Below are positions 55,340-63,503 of a stretch of DNA of 64,000 nucleotides, piece after piece. A program made the position numbers and the translations under genes. Under the pieces are notes generated by a model. That model was not told the origin of the DNA. It did not search any database and saw only the letters and a program-made list of their open reading frames with translations. How positions within the stretch are numbered: position 1 is the first letter of the stretch; each line of letters starts with the position of its first letter. Source of the stretch: Lewinellaceae bacterium (GTDB lineage Bacteria; Bacteroidota; Bacteroidia; Chitinophagales; Saprospiraceae); assembly GCA_016711435.1 (NCBI GenBank), contig JADJSY010000002.1, positions 216,963 through 280,962 on the forward strand, written 5' to 3'.

Positions 55340-56241
55340 ATGTTTGCCACTAAAAATAGTCAAGTTTTCGCAGGCATCGCAGCCGCCATCGCGGTCGCCA
55401 TCATTGTCAGCATCGGCTACCACCTGTCGCCGACCGGCTCCTCTATAGAAACCTTTTTCTTTGCCCTGGGCGGTAAATTGCCCAACGGGTTTATCCAGGT
55501 GATCGCGTTCGCCGGCTTTTTACAGCACTTTTCAGCCTGCAGGCGATTTCCCGGCGCATCACCTACGAAGAAGCCGCTTACAGCGCCAAACTGCTGCCGG
55601 AATCCGAACAATATGTGCTGTATCCAGAAGACGTGACCCGCATCAAACTCGAAACCATCGAAGCGGAGCGCCACCTCGGGCCGCGCATGCTCACCGACCT
55701 GATCAAACAAACAGCCACGAAATTCCGCTCGAACAATTCGCCCGCCGACGCGCTGGAAATTACCAAAACCATGGGCGAACTGCAATACAAAACCCTGGAA
55801 AAGGAATTCTGGCTGGTCGGCATCTGCCAGACGCTGATCCCCACTTTCGGATTCCTGGGCACGGTATGGGGACTGGCCTCGGCCATCCTCAGCCTCGGCA
55901 GCATCAAGCCGGTCAGCCTGAGCGCCAACACCAGCGCTGCCGCTCCGGCGGCTGTACCTTCCCAGGTGGCTATCTCCACCAGCGACATCGAAACGCTGGT
56001 CGACCACATGGGTATGGCCTTTTTCGCCACCATGCTGGCTATTGCACTGAGCTTAGTCGTGGTGATGTTGTCCAAACGCCTGGAGGCCCGGGTGGAGGAG
56101 TTTCATTTAAGGATGCAGCGGTATGTGATGGAAAATCTGGTGAATCGGATACAGGGGGTAGAATGCCGATATATTTCAGCGGGGAGCGATTCAGGTCGCG
56201 CCCCCTCCCGCAGAGTATTTTCTGGAAATTTGTTCGGTTGA
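55340..56241 (+). CDS. MotA/TolQ/ExbB-type proton channel protein, one frameshift
   Basis: The frame breaks in a T5 run at 55517-55521; one extra T joins IQVIAFAGFF to TALFSLQAISRRITYEEAAY. The repaired protein of about 300 residues has an N-terminal helix pair (VFAGIAAAIAVAIIVSIGYH, GFIQVIAFAGF) and the family core: FWLVGICQTLIPTFGFLGTV, WGLASAILSL and a last helix MGMAFFATMLAIALSLVVV. Such proteins form the proton channel of TonB-, Tol- or motility-type complexes and energise an outer partner. The last ~30 residues (ECRYISAGSDSGRAPSRRV) do not fit the family and may mark a junction with the accessory DNA that follows. Confidence 0.78.
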
Positions 56242-56269
56242 TAGGGAACCCTTTACAATCCACCATTTT

Positions 56270-56287
56270 TATACCCGATCAGGTACA
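56270..56287 (+). promoter_or_regulatory. HipB-like operator 1
   Basis: TATACCCGATCAGGTACA, an imperfect palindrome of the form TATACC-N6-GGTAYA, 87 bases before the repressor ATG. Confidence 0.65.
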
Positions 56288-56310
56288 CTCACCAGCACCA
56301 CTTGCCTTTT

Positions 56311-56328
56311 TATACCCGATGTTGTATA
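56311..56328 (+). promoter_or_regulatory. HipB-like operator 2
   Basis: TATACCCGATGTTGTATA starts exactly 41 bases after operator 1. Confidence 0.65.
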
Positions 56329-56351
56329 AAAAACATATAATCCATTATACA

Positions 56352-56369
56352 TGTACCCGAAAAGGTATA
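56352..56369 (+). promoter_or_regulatory. HipB-like operator 3
   Basis: TGTACCCGAAAAGGTATA starts exactly 41 bases after operator 2 and ends four bases before the ATG at 56374. Confidence 0.65.
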
Positions 56370-56373
56370 AATC

Positions 56374-56603
56374 ATGAAACTAGGTGCATTCGTCAAAGAA
56401 TACGGAATCTGGTAAAAGTCACGCAACCCGAATTGGCAGCCAAAGGAGGGGCGGGATTGCGTTTTATCCGGGAACTGGAACGGGGAAGAGGGATCCTGCG
56501 ACTGGATAAAGTCAACCAGGTGCTGCAACTGTTCGGATACGAGACCGGACCGGTAAAAAGGCTGCTCACACCTTCAACAAATCCACCAACGCCTCATGTA
56601 TAA
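56374..56603 (+). pseudogene. HipB-like XRE-family antitoxin/repressor, one frameshift
   Basis: The ATG at 56374 starts MKLGAFVKEYGIW and meets a stop. Adding one C at about 56384 gives KEYRNLVKVTQPELAAKGGA and then LRFIRELERGRGILRLDKVN and LQLFGYETGPV, the full helix-turn-helix of the HipB/Y4mF type. In typical loci HipB represses its own operon and neutralises the HipA kinase toxin encoded next to it. No hipA is present; the next gene is a convergent Fic protein whose end overlaps this frame. Three operators lie upstream, which supports autoregulation. The break may be real or a sequencing error. Confidence 0.72.
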
Positions 56604-57648
56604 ACAAGGTTTCCTTCCATATTTGTTGCCTGCGCAGCATACCTGTCGTAACCAACTCATTTAAATATCGGGAAGCAGTAGGCCTCGTCACAGCCAGTTG
56701 GTCAACTATGGTTTCGATCCGGCAATATGGCTGTACAAAAAGCAATTCCACCAATTCTTTGCTGTATACCTTGGGCTTTTCCTTTTTTATTTTTTCGACT
56801 GTATACTCAAATAAGTTATTGATTTTGTGTATTTTAAAAACAGTTTCGTTAGCAGTTTGCTCCACTCCTTTTACCATAAACAACACCCACTCCTCCCAAT
56901 TATCTTTCGTTCTTACTTCTTGCAGAAGCCGGTAATAGTCCGACTTGTTATCAATGATATATTTACTGTGATACAAAATGGGCTGGTCCAGACATCCTTT
57001 GAATATGAGAAAAAGTACATTTAAAATACGTCCTGTACGACCATTTCCATCATAAAAAGGGTGAATGCTTTCAAATTGATAGTGTTGCACTGCCAACTTG
57101 ATATAGGGAGAAATATCGTCTTCATCATGCAGGTACTGCTCCAGATTTTGCATCAGCGCCAGTATTATTTCGTACTGATCAGGAGGCGTGTAAATTGTGG
57201 CGCCTGTCGCGGCATTTTTTAACGCAGTGCCCGGCAGCCGGCGAATTCCGGCACTATTCTCTTCCAGCACCTGCTGGATTTGGATGATGGCATTGGTGTT
57301 GATAAACCCGCGCGACGTCAGGGAATGAAATCCTGTCAACAATGCTTCCCGATAGCGAAGCACCTCTTTGGTTGCGGAATCATTAGGTAGATTTCTAAGC
57401 GTGAGTGCCTGGTATAACCTGTCCTGGGTCGTTATAATATTTTCAATTTCAGAACTTGCGGAGGCTTCCCGAAGAATTAATGCATTGAGTAATATATTGG
57501 GATTGGGTAGCGTACGAGCCAAACCTTTAAGTTCTCCCATGGCTGCGGCGGCTTTACTCACCTGTCGCAGCACAGCGATTGTTTCTACCTTATCCCTGTC
57601 TGGAGGAAGTAAGGAGAGCGCATTGTAAGGCGTTTCGCTTGGTATCAT
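56566..57648 (-). CDS. Fic-domain protein with C-terminal winged helix
   Basis: 360 residues. The Fic core motif HPFYDGNGRTGR, with the catalytic His and the ATP-binding glycines, is intact, so AMP transfer from ATP to a target hydroxyl is expected. An N-terminal segment ASSEIENI fits the (S/T)xxxE(G/N) inhibitory helix seen in self-inhibited Fic proteins. The C-terminal ~75 residues are a winged helix (CRIETIVDQLAVTRPTASRY) that could bind DNA. Two palindromes with the half-site TCATGTAAA lie 25-95 bases upstream of the ATG and are candidate operators. It is convergent with the HipB-like gene, overlapping at the 3' ends. Confidence 0.9.
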   Translation of the reverse strand: MIPSETPYNALSLLPPDRDKVETIAVLRQVSKAAAAMGELKGLARTLPNPNILLNALILREASASSEIENIITTQDRLYQALTLRNLPNDSATKEVLRYREALLTGFHSLTSRGFINTNAIIQIQQVLEENSAGIRRLPGTALKNAATGATIYTPPDQYEIILALMQNLEQYLHDEDDISPYIKLAVQHYQFESIHPFYDGNGRTGRILNVLFLIFKGCLDQPILYHSKYIIDNKSDYYRLLQEVRTKDNWEEWVLFMVKGVEQTANETVFKIHKINNLFEYTVEKIKKEKPKVYSKELVELLFVQPYCRIETIVDQLAVTRPTASRYLNELVTTGMLRRQQIWKETLFIHEALVDLLKV

Positions 57649-57672
57649 CTGTCAAAGATACGCCTCTTGTGG

Positions 57673-57711
57673 TTATCATGTAAAAAATAGTTTATTTTTT
57701 TTACATGATAA
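57673..57711 (-). promoter_or_regulatory. Palindromic operator candidate 1 upstream of fic
   Basis: TTATCATGTAAAAAA and TTTTTTTTACATGATAA form a 39-base palindrome about 25 bases upstream of the fic ATG. Confidence 0.6.
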
Positions 57712-57716
57712 TTGTG

Positions 57717-57739
57717 TCATGTAAAATTGTTTTACATGA
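57717..57739 (-). promoter_or_regulatory. Palindromic operator candidate 2 upstream of fic
   Basis: A perfect palindrome with arms TCATGTAAAA and TTTTACATGA around TTG. Its centre is 36 bases from that of the first, and the same half-site TCATGTAAA is used. Confidence 0.62.
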
Positions 57740-57744
57740 TGCAG

Positions 57745-57965
57745 CGCATCAGACAGGATTTCGACCTGTCGCCAAGGTATTACGGAATGTCGCTTTCTAT
57801 TAATGAATACTTCACGAGGGCTGAATTGTAGCAAATGGCCTGTGATTGGCAGCACGAAAACATCCTGCTGTACGTTTGCGGCAGGTCGAAAAAGACACTG
57901 CCGCGGCGTTGGGCGCGGGTTTAAAGAGAAAGTTGGAACACCTGCCGGGGCGGAAAACTGTATGA
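57745..57965. repeat. Family K dispersed element, copy 1
   Basis: The element contains GCGGCAGGTCGAAAAAGACA, then CTGCCGCGG, and ends with GTTGGAACACCTGCCGGGGC. A partial complement (CGACCTGTCGCC) is at its left. Copies 2-4 are at 58.9, 62.4 and 63.95 kb. Together with the operators and the hairpin that follows, it accounts for the gap between fic and the next gene. Confidence 0.8.
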
Positions 57966-57981
57966 AAACAAACACTATGAG

Positions 57982-58016
57982 AGGCGTTGTAAACGAGAGT
58001 TTACAGCGCCTTTTTG
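57982..58016 (+). terminator. Hairpin with T-run
   Basis: Arms AGGCGTTGTAAAC and GTTTACAGCGCCT pair fully apart from one wobble, with a GAGA tetraloop, followed by T5. It lies just beyond the 3' end of the TonB-like gene on the other strand, so it may act on both strands. Confidence 0.7.
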
Positions 58017-58033
58017 AACGTGGTAGAAAGGCT

Positions 58034-58762
58034 TTAATCCAATCGAAACCTTAATGGAAGCGTATACCCTACCTTGACCGGACGGTCGTCATCTATCAAA
58101 CCGGGCTGCCAGCGCGGCATCTCCGACACTAAACGTACTGCTTCCTCGTCGCAGCCGCCACCGATGCCTTTCACTACCTGCACATCGCTCACGGAACCGT
58201 CTTTATTGAGGACAAAAGTCAGGACTACCCTGCCCTGAATGTTTCTTTTGCGGGCTTTGGGTGGATACTGCAGATTGGTAGAGATGTAATTGAATAAGGC
58301 TTGTTCGCCTCCCGGATACTGCGGCGCTTGCTGAAAACGGGTGAACGGTCGCGGTGACCCATCTTCCTGAAAACACTCGCCACTTACAAACGTGCCTTTT
58401 TCGTATCGCTCTATACGTTTCAACTGACTACCGGGATAATAAGAGCGGAATTCTCCATGCAGTTTGCCGTCTTCGTAAGACTCGGTGTACCATAGTACGC
58501 CATCAGTACGGTAGGTTTTGTGGATGCCTTCTTCTTACTTTTTTGTTTTTTTGTAAACAGAATAAGCCCCTTCTGAATAAAGCGTGTTTATCGGGCGGTA
58601 TTCTTTGATATACGTCCAGCCATTGGGGAGATTGGTGATCTCGTGGCGGTAAGTCGCCCCTGCTGAATCAGTCGGCTCGCCAATTTTCGTGTAGTAAAGG
58701 TTATGCTGGCCGAAAAGTGGCAGCAGAGAAAGAAGAGAGTACAGAACAAAATACGGTTGCAT
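58034..58762 (-). pseudogene. YwqK-like/TonB C-terminal protein with an in-frame stop
   Basis: The N-terminal frame (MQPYFVLYSLLSLLPLFGQH, a signal peptide) ends at a TAA at 58535-58537 after VYKKTKK. Translation in the same frame beyond the stop continues with GIHKTYRTDGVLWYTESY and KLHGEFRSYYPGSQLKR, the MORN/YwqK-type repeats, and then a TonB_C domain (YPGGEQALFNYISTNLQYPP, VVLTFVLNKDGSVSDVQVV, GCDEEAVRLVSEMPRW). Intact members are periplasmic or secreted TonB-C proteins of about 240 residues. The downstream half could still be made from an internal start. A fragment of a second copy is at 62514-62693. Confidence 0.75.
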
Positions 58763-58854
58763 GGGTCGGAATATGGGTTATTGTCGCTTTTATGAAATTC
58801 GTGAGGTTCTGCAAAGGTAAAACAGAATCAGCACAGGAATAAATTCAGATTTTT
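58583..58854. repeat. Segmental duplication, copy 1
   Basis: 272 bases covering the first ~60 codons of the TonB/YwqK-type gene and its upstream region are about 90% identical to 62514-62784. The similarity ends at AAATTCAGATTTT on one side and CGTGTTTATCGGGCGG on the other. Confidence 0.85.
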
Positions 58855-59122
58855 GCCTCGACAGGTGTTCTTATTTCCCCTTTAAACCCAAACCCATCGC
58901 CGCGGCAGTGTCTTTTGACCTGCCGCCATGGTACAACGGAATGTCGCTTATTCTATGAAATGTATTCTTTTTAGGGACAGCATTTTAGCGTATGATTGGT
59001 GTTCGGAAGCACAAAAAATATTCTGCTGTACGTTTGCGGCAGGTCGAAAAAGACACTGCCGCGGCGATGGGCGCGGGTAAGTTGGTAAAGTTGGAACACC
59101 TGCCGAGGCGGAAAAATAAAAA
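58855..59122. repeat. Family K palindromic element, copy 2
   Basis: The right part repeats copy 1 (GCGGCAGGTCGAAAAAGACA, then GAACACCTGCCGAGGCGG). The left part is its complement (CTCGACAGGTGTTC, then CCGCGGCAGTGTCTTTTGAC), making an inverted repeat of about 268 bases. It starts at the edge of the segmental duplication. The remaining 200 bases to 59326 are AT-rich without recognised features. Confidence 0.8.
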
Positions 59123-59326
59123 AGTGGGCCCATCTTGCGTATTCTGTGTCCCAACTCATATCCAGCCAACCAGATAAAAATAATTTTTCACTATATACTT
59201 GTTTGCTTAACCAGACATATTAAATTTGCACAAGATATTTTAAATGCAAAACTTTCTTCTCTAAAAATCTATGCATTACCGGAGAAGAATCGGGTAATAC
59301 ATTTCATTCCCTTACCAAATTAAAGC

Positions 59327-60211
59327 ATGAATTATGCCGAAAATGCCCGGCACCTCATCAGCCGCGACGAACTTCACGACGCTTTCGCTTTGCTCAAAAT
59401 GAGCATTGAGGACAATGAGCAGCGTAATTCCATTATCCTGCTCGAAAGTCACCATCAAACTGGGAAAACAGGTTTGAAAAAGACCTCGCAATTATCGCTC
59501 GCGGAACGCAACCGGATAACCTTTTCCATACTGGCTATTATAAGTGAAATCGAGGCGCAAAAAAGACCCACGATCAAGCAGCAACAACAACAGGTACTGG
59601 AAACCTTGTTGGAAAAATCCTTCGAAAAAATAACCGAGCTTGAAAAGCCGGCGAACATGACCGATGAAGCACTGGCCAAGTTGGAGAAAGCAAGCCCTGA
59701 CCACCTTGAGCAACTGAAGAATCTTTCCGTAGCATTCCTTGCCTCAAAGAATGAGCACGGCGACACCTGGAACTGATTGATTTCTGGCAATTGCAAGTCA
59801 AACAGCTGGATGCCATTACTGCACAGGACGCCAAACTGATGGGCCATTTGCTGGCGGAATCCCTTCCGCTCTGATTGCCTTAATAAACGAAAGACGCCAT
59901 CGCAATGCATCCATCAATCTGTTGGAGAAAAGAATCAGCGACTATAAAGCGAAATATGATAAACTTAAACGGCAGGGTTAGCCACCGTAGCCGGAATGTG
60001 GCTAGGATCGGTGCTTTTCAACAAACGCGATGGGAATATTTTCGGAGATGACTACGATGCAAAAGGGTATAATGCAAAGGGGTATGATTTTGATGGTTTC
60101 AATAAATCCGGTGTCGATGCCGAAGGGCATCACTTCATTGAAGGCCTGACCGATACGGAGCTTAATGATTCAGATGACGATCTTTTGGATATACATGATC
60201 ACCACCATTGA
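59327..60211 (+). pseudogene. EAD11-like effector-associated domain protein, several frameshifts
   Basis: The first 149 residues are intact: residues about 6-78 (ARHLISRDELHDAFALLKMS, LAERNRITFSILAIISEIEA) match the pattern of effector-associated domain 11, an adaptor domain of bacterial conflict systems. A coiled-coil-like region follows (VLETLLEKSFEKITELEKPA). The frame then shifts near 59770, 59860 and 59980. Joined, it continues with LELIDFWQLQVKQLDAITAQ, INERRHRNASINLLEKRISD, a hydrophobic segment LATVAGMWLGSVLF, and Gly/Tyr/Asp repeats (DYDAKGYNAKGYDFDGFNKS), ending DIHDHHH. The intact protein would have about 295 residues. The EAD11 assignment is from memory of the family pattern. Confidence 0.6.
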
Positions 60212-60226
60212 CAAACAATCTCAAAA

Positions 60227-62292
60227 TTGAAACACCTTGTGATATACATATTATTTACAATCTCCCTTGCCGCCTTTATCCCGCTTTGCGTCTTTAAGAA
60301 CTATCTTCATTACTTCCACGACGAAAACACGAAAGTGCAATACGCGCGGTTTCCCTGGATACTGACCTTTTCCCGCTTTGAAAGACCCGACTGGATTCTC
60401 GCCAGCAAGAATCTGCATTGGCAAAGACTCCTAAGCGAATCTTTTCTGTTTTTCCTGCTCCCGTTTATCATCGTAACTGGCTTCTATTCCAGCCTGCAAT
60501 TCTACCTGAACTCTGGCTATAATATCGACTACCAGAACGCCACGATTAGTGAATTGGACGCCACTATCGCCAAAATTAAAGAAGGAATGGAGCCCTACCT
60601 ATTCCTTCAAAAATGGATGCTGCCAATCGGCATTGCTGCCTTGGTATTGAGTGCGTTACTACCACTCGTCCGGAGGCTAAAAGTAAGCCAGCGTTACAGC
60701 AAATTTCAAAAGGCCGCCTTCAGAACCTATTACTTTCAGCATTTTCAGTCTGTTCTCCTTTGGTGCACATCGGGTTAGCCTTCAAAACGGAGAAACAGGC
60801 AAACTCCCGTATTGATAAAAACATCGATGGAAAGTATTACAACATCTACCGAAAAGTATGTCTCATGCGGGGAAAAGCATCGGCAATGAGCCGCCTAAAA
60901 ACTCAAAGTACAAGAAATCGCTGAAGAAAAAGGCGCTGGAATCCATTAGGAAGCATAATCGGGACACGGACAAGGACAAGCATGCTGCCATAGCCGATTT
61001 CAATGCGGCGGTGCAGCGGTACATTGTCAATGGCCCGTGGCAAGCCCTGTTTGTACGAGCCGAAAACATTCCCCAGTCGGATTTCAAACAGCAAAAGCCC
61101 GGCGCATCCGACGAGTGGATGTGGGAATTCAACGAGCCAACTCCACCGTCAGATACACCAGGCTCCGGTGGCGGCGATTTCACGCCGGAAAGCCCAGAAC
61201 CAAAGACTGCTTCTGTCGCAGGAAAGAAATCCGACCACATCAATCATGTGCCGAAAGCGACCGAATCTACCCTGTTTCTGACCGAAGATGCCAAGGTCGC
61301 AAAAAAAAACGCCAACGGTTGTCAGCGATACCAGAGCAGGGAATCCAGCGCCGCATGAAACGTTGTCAAGCCAACGCCTGGATCTGACCGCAGTAATTGG
61401 AGTCTCGCTTCGGCTGAAAAAGCAGAACAGCATCTGGCGCAAAATGGAGCGGGAAATCGAAGCGGAACTGCTGCCAGAGATTAAAAGTAAAACCCCGTTC
61501 TAGTCTCCATTGGCCAAAAAATCGCCTCAGCTATTTCCCTGGAGGCTTATTATACGGTTAAAAATGCAATTGGGGTTGATCCTATGCTGTCGGCTTTTAT
61601 GGATGCGGTATATACGAAGGCGGTAGCACCGGAAGTGAAAAGGTTTTTAAAATCAACAATGGAAGGGACATTCGACCAGGCAAAGGAACATTTGGCAAAG
61701 GCTAAGAAGGAAGTGGCTGCATCGTTTGATGCAAATCTGCAAGATAATTCGATAGAAAAAATGCGGGAAAATATGAAAGCCGCCAAAGCCGCAGTTGATA
61801 AGGCAAGCTCTGTATTGAATACAAATATTGAAAATATAAATAAAGCAAATGAAGAGAAATTAGCCTTGGAACGCGCAGACCTGGAAAAAAAGAATCGAAG
61901 AAGAACGAAGGGGAGCGATTGAAAAAGAAGATAAAAAGGCAAGCAGATGAAGAAAAGTGGTTAAATTCTGCAGAAGGAAGAGGTATACTCAGATTACTTT
62001 AAGAAATCCAACCCAAGAAGAAATGTTATACAATATTATAGGCCCAGAGGATAGAAGGTTAACCATTAGAGCCGGGGAATCCAAAACATTTACCCTAAAA
62101 AATGGCAATTATTCGATAGGATTATCTTCTCCTAGCCAACCTGTAGCAGCTCGTCAAAGGATATCAGATATGTTGAATAGCGATTCTGAAACGATGACGT
62201 TGAAAGGCGGCAAGGTAATCTATGAATACTGTATAACGGTATATCAAATGCCTAGCATGAGTATTATATGGAGCAATTGCCCTGGTTCTTAG
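60227..62292 (+). pseudogene. Membrane protein with long coiled-coil tail, several frameshifts
   Basis: A TTG at 60227, 15 bases after the preceding stop, begins LVIYILFTISLAAFIPLCVF. Three membrane helices are seen at about 3-22, 70-92 (FLFFLLPFIIVTGFYSSL) and 128-148 (LPIGIAALVLSALLPLV). The frame then shifts near 60765, 60865, 61305, 61495, 61890 and 61975. Joined segments read KYKKSLKKKALESIRKHNRD, WMWEFNEPTPPSDTPGSGGG, KMEREIEAELLPEIKSKTPV, a coiled coil (AKEHLAKAKKEVAASFDANL, ENMKAAKAAVDKASSVLNTN) and a C-terminal beta domain (YTQITLRNPTQEEMLYNIIG, ESKTFTLKNGNYSIGLSSP). Most likely one long gene next to the EAD11-like gene, possibly its membrane effector. Separate genes cannot be excluded. 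Confidence 0.5.
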
Positions 62293-62693
62293 TTGTAATA
62301 GAGCACGAAACCTCTTTCCTTCCTAAAAATAGAAAGGGTCCCCCTGTAAAAGGCAATCTTTTTCTGCCTTCCAGTACTTCCGCCCCATTTCGATCCAAGC
62401 CAAAGCGCCGTGCGTCGTTTTTTAAATAAAACACCACGCGCAAACGTAAAGACACTGTCGCGGCGCTGGCGTAGGTATAAAGAGAATGTTGGAACACCTG
62501 CCGGGGCGAAAAGCGTGTTTATCGGGCGGTATTCTTTGATATACGTCCAGCCATTGGGGAGATTGGTGATCTCGTGGCGGTAAGTCGCCCCTGCGGAATC
62601 AGCCGGCTCGCCAGTTTTCGTGTAGTAAAGGTTATGCTGGCCGAAAAGTGGTAGTGAGAGAAAGAGAGCGTACAGAACAAAATACGGTTGCAT
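62289..62693 (-). pseudogene. Truncated TonB/YwqK-type gene interrupted by family K element
   Basis: The first ~60 residues (MQPYFVLYALFLSLPLFGQH, then GATYRHEITNLPNGWTYIKE) repeat the gene at 58034-58762. After PINTL the frame runs into the family K element (APAGVPTFSLYLRQRRDSVF) and then into unrelated sequence until a stop at 62289. The YwqK and TonB_C parts are missing. The signal peptide is intact, but the product is not expected to work. Confidence 0.8.
62440..62513. repeat. Family K element, copy 3, inside the truncated gene
   Basis: AAACGTAAAGACACTGTCGC and GTTGGAACACCTGCCGGGGC match the right part of copies 1 and 2 in the same orientation. Its edge is also the edge of the segmental duplication. 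Confidence 0.8.
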
Positions 62694-62784
62694 GGATCGG
62701 AATGTGGGTTATCATCACATTTATGAAATGCGTTAGGTTCTGCAAAGGTAGACTAGAATCCGCACAGAAATAAATTCAGATTTT
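62514..62784. repeat. Segmental duplication, copy 2
   Basis: 271 bases about 90% identical to 58583-58854. It ends within two bases of the stop codon of the Abi gene. Confidence 0.85.
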
Positions 62785-63466
62785 ACAACGCGTCAATATC
62801 CCCACAAACTCGATTTATGTGATCCAAGCCATACAGCAATGCCGCTTCATCAATATTCATCCACTGGAATAATTGAAGCATGAGACCATAACGCTGCCGA
62901 GCGTAGGTAGTATTTTTCACGGATTGCCTGGGTAAAAAGCAAATCGGCTCATGGTGAGCAATCCGATTCCGAATTTCATGAAGATTAACCAATTGGTTAA
63001 ATACAAATGTTTGATTGTATTGTGTTTGTGCAGTGCTCAGAGGCTTCGCTGGAAATATTAAAAGAAGAGTGCTGCCAGCGTTGCGATACTGATTTTGGGC
63101 AAACATATACCGCCAGAATCCAAACCCCAGCCCGGCAACCAACTTATTATGTGAATAAGCTCCACCAAGTTTTCTTATTTCGTCATTGATTGCATTTGCA
63201 GTCTGCTGACATTGAATATTATCGAATCTACCACCTGGTGCCGCATTATTTCTTAGCCAGTCATTTCCCAGCATGCCCACATAATGTTGATCTATGGCAT
63301 TACGCAAAGCGACTTCAAAACAACTGATAACTGTAAATAATTCTTGTGAGAGCCGTAAATTCAACCTATAAAGGGTCATTGCCTGTTTTGTATGACCGCC
63401 ACATGCCGTTAAATAGCGGCTAATTCGGAATGGCGACATAGTATTTTCAAAATCTTGAAACCGCAT
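62783..63466 (-). CDS. Abi-family (Abi_2/AbiF-like) HEPN protein
   Basis: 227 residues. The N-terminal part (MSPFRISRYLTACGGHTKQA, LSQELFTVISCFEVALRNAI) and the LVAGLGFGFWRYMF segment are typical of Abi_2/AbiD/AbiF abortive-infection proteins. The C-terminal half carries EIRNRIAHHEPI, an R-x4-H motif of HEPN ribonucleases, so RNA cleavage that halts growth of phage-infected cells is the likely role. It has no protein partner on its strand. A structured RNA candidate with its own promoter starts 38 bases from its ATG on the opposite strand. The gene is intact, in contrast to the decayed locus beside it. Confidence 0.85.
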   Translation of the reverse strand: MRFQDFENTMSPFRISRYLTACGGHTKQAMTLYRLNLRLSQELFTVISCFEVALRNAIDQHYVGMLGNDWLRNNAAPGGRFDNIQCQQTANAINDEIRKLGGAYSHNKLVAGLGFGFWRYMFAQNQYRNAGSTLLLIFPAKPLSTAQTQYNQTFVFNQLVNLHEIRNRIAHHEPICFLPRQSVKNTTYARQRYGLMLQLFQWMNIDEAALLYGLDHINRVCGDIDAL

Positions 63467-63467
63467 A

Positions 63468-63498
63468 TTGTATCTTTTAAAGTTTTACCTTACCTTTG
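63468..63498 (+). promoter_or_regulatory. Bacteroidota-type promoter for a small RNA
   Basis: TTG at 63468-63470 and TACCTTTG at 63491-63498 are 20 bases apart, matching the -33/-7 consensus (TTG, 19-21 bases, TAnnTTTG). The expected start of transcription is at about 63504. Confidence 0.6.
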
Positions 63499-63503
63499 TA
63501 TCA

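Noticed and set aside
56374..57648. Classical HipBA or Fic/FicA toxin-antitoxin operon
   Set aside because: The two genes are convergent, no hipA is present, and the HipB-like protein is not a known Fic antitoxin.
57676..59169. Frames reading APAGVPTFSL and related on the minus strand
   Set aside because: They are translations of family K elements that recur in different contexts, so they are repeat-derived and not genes.
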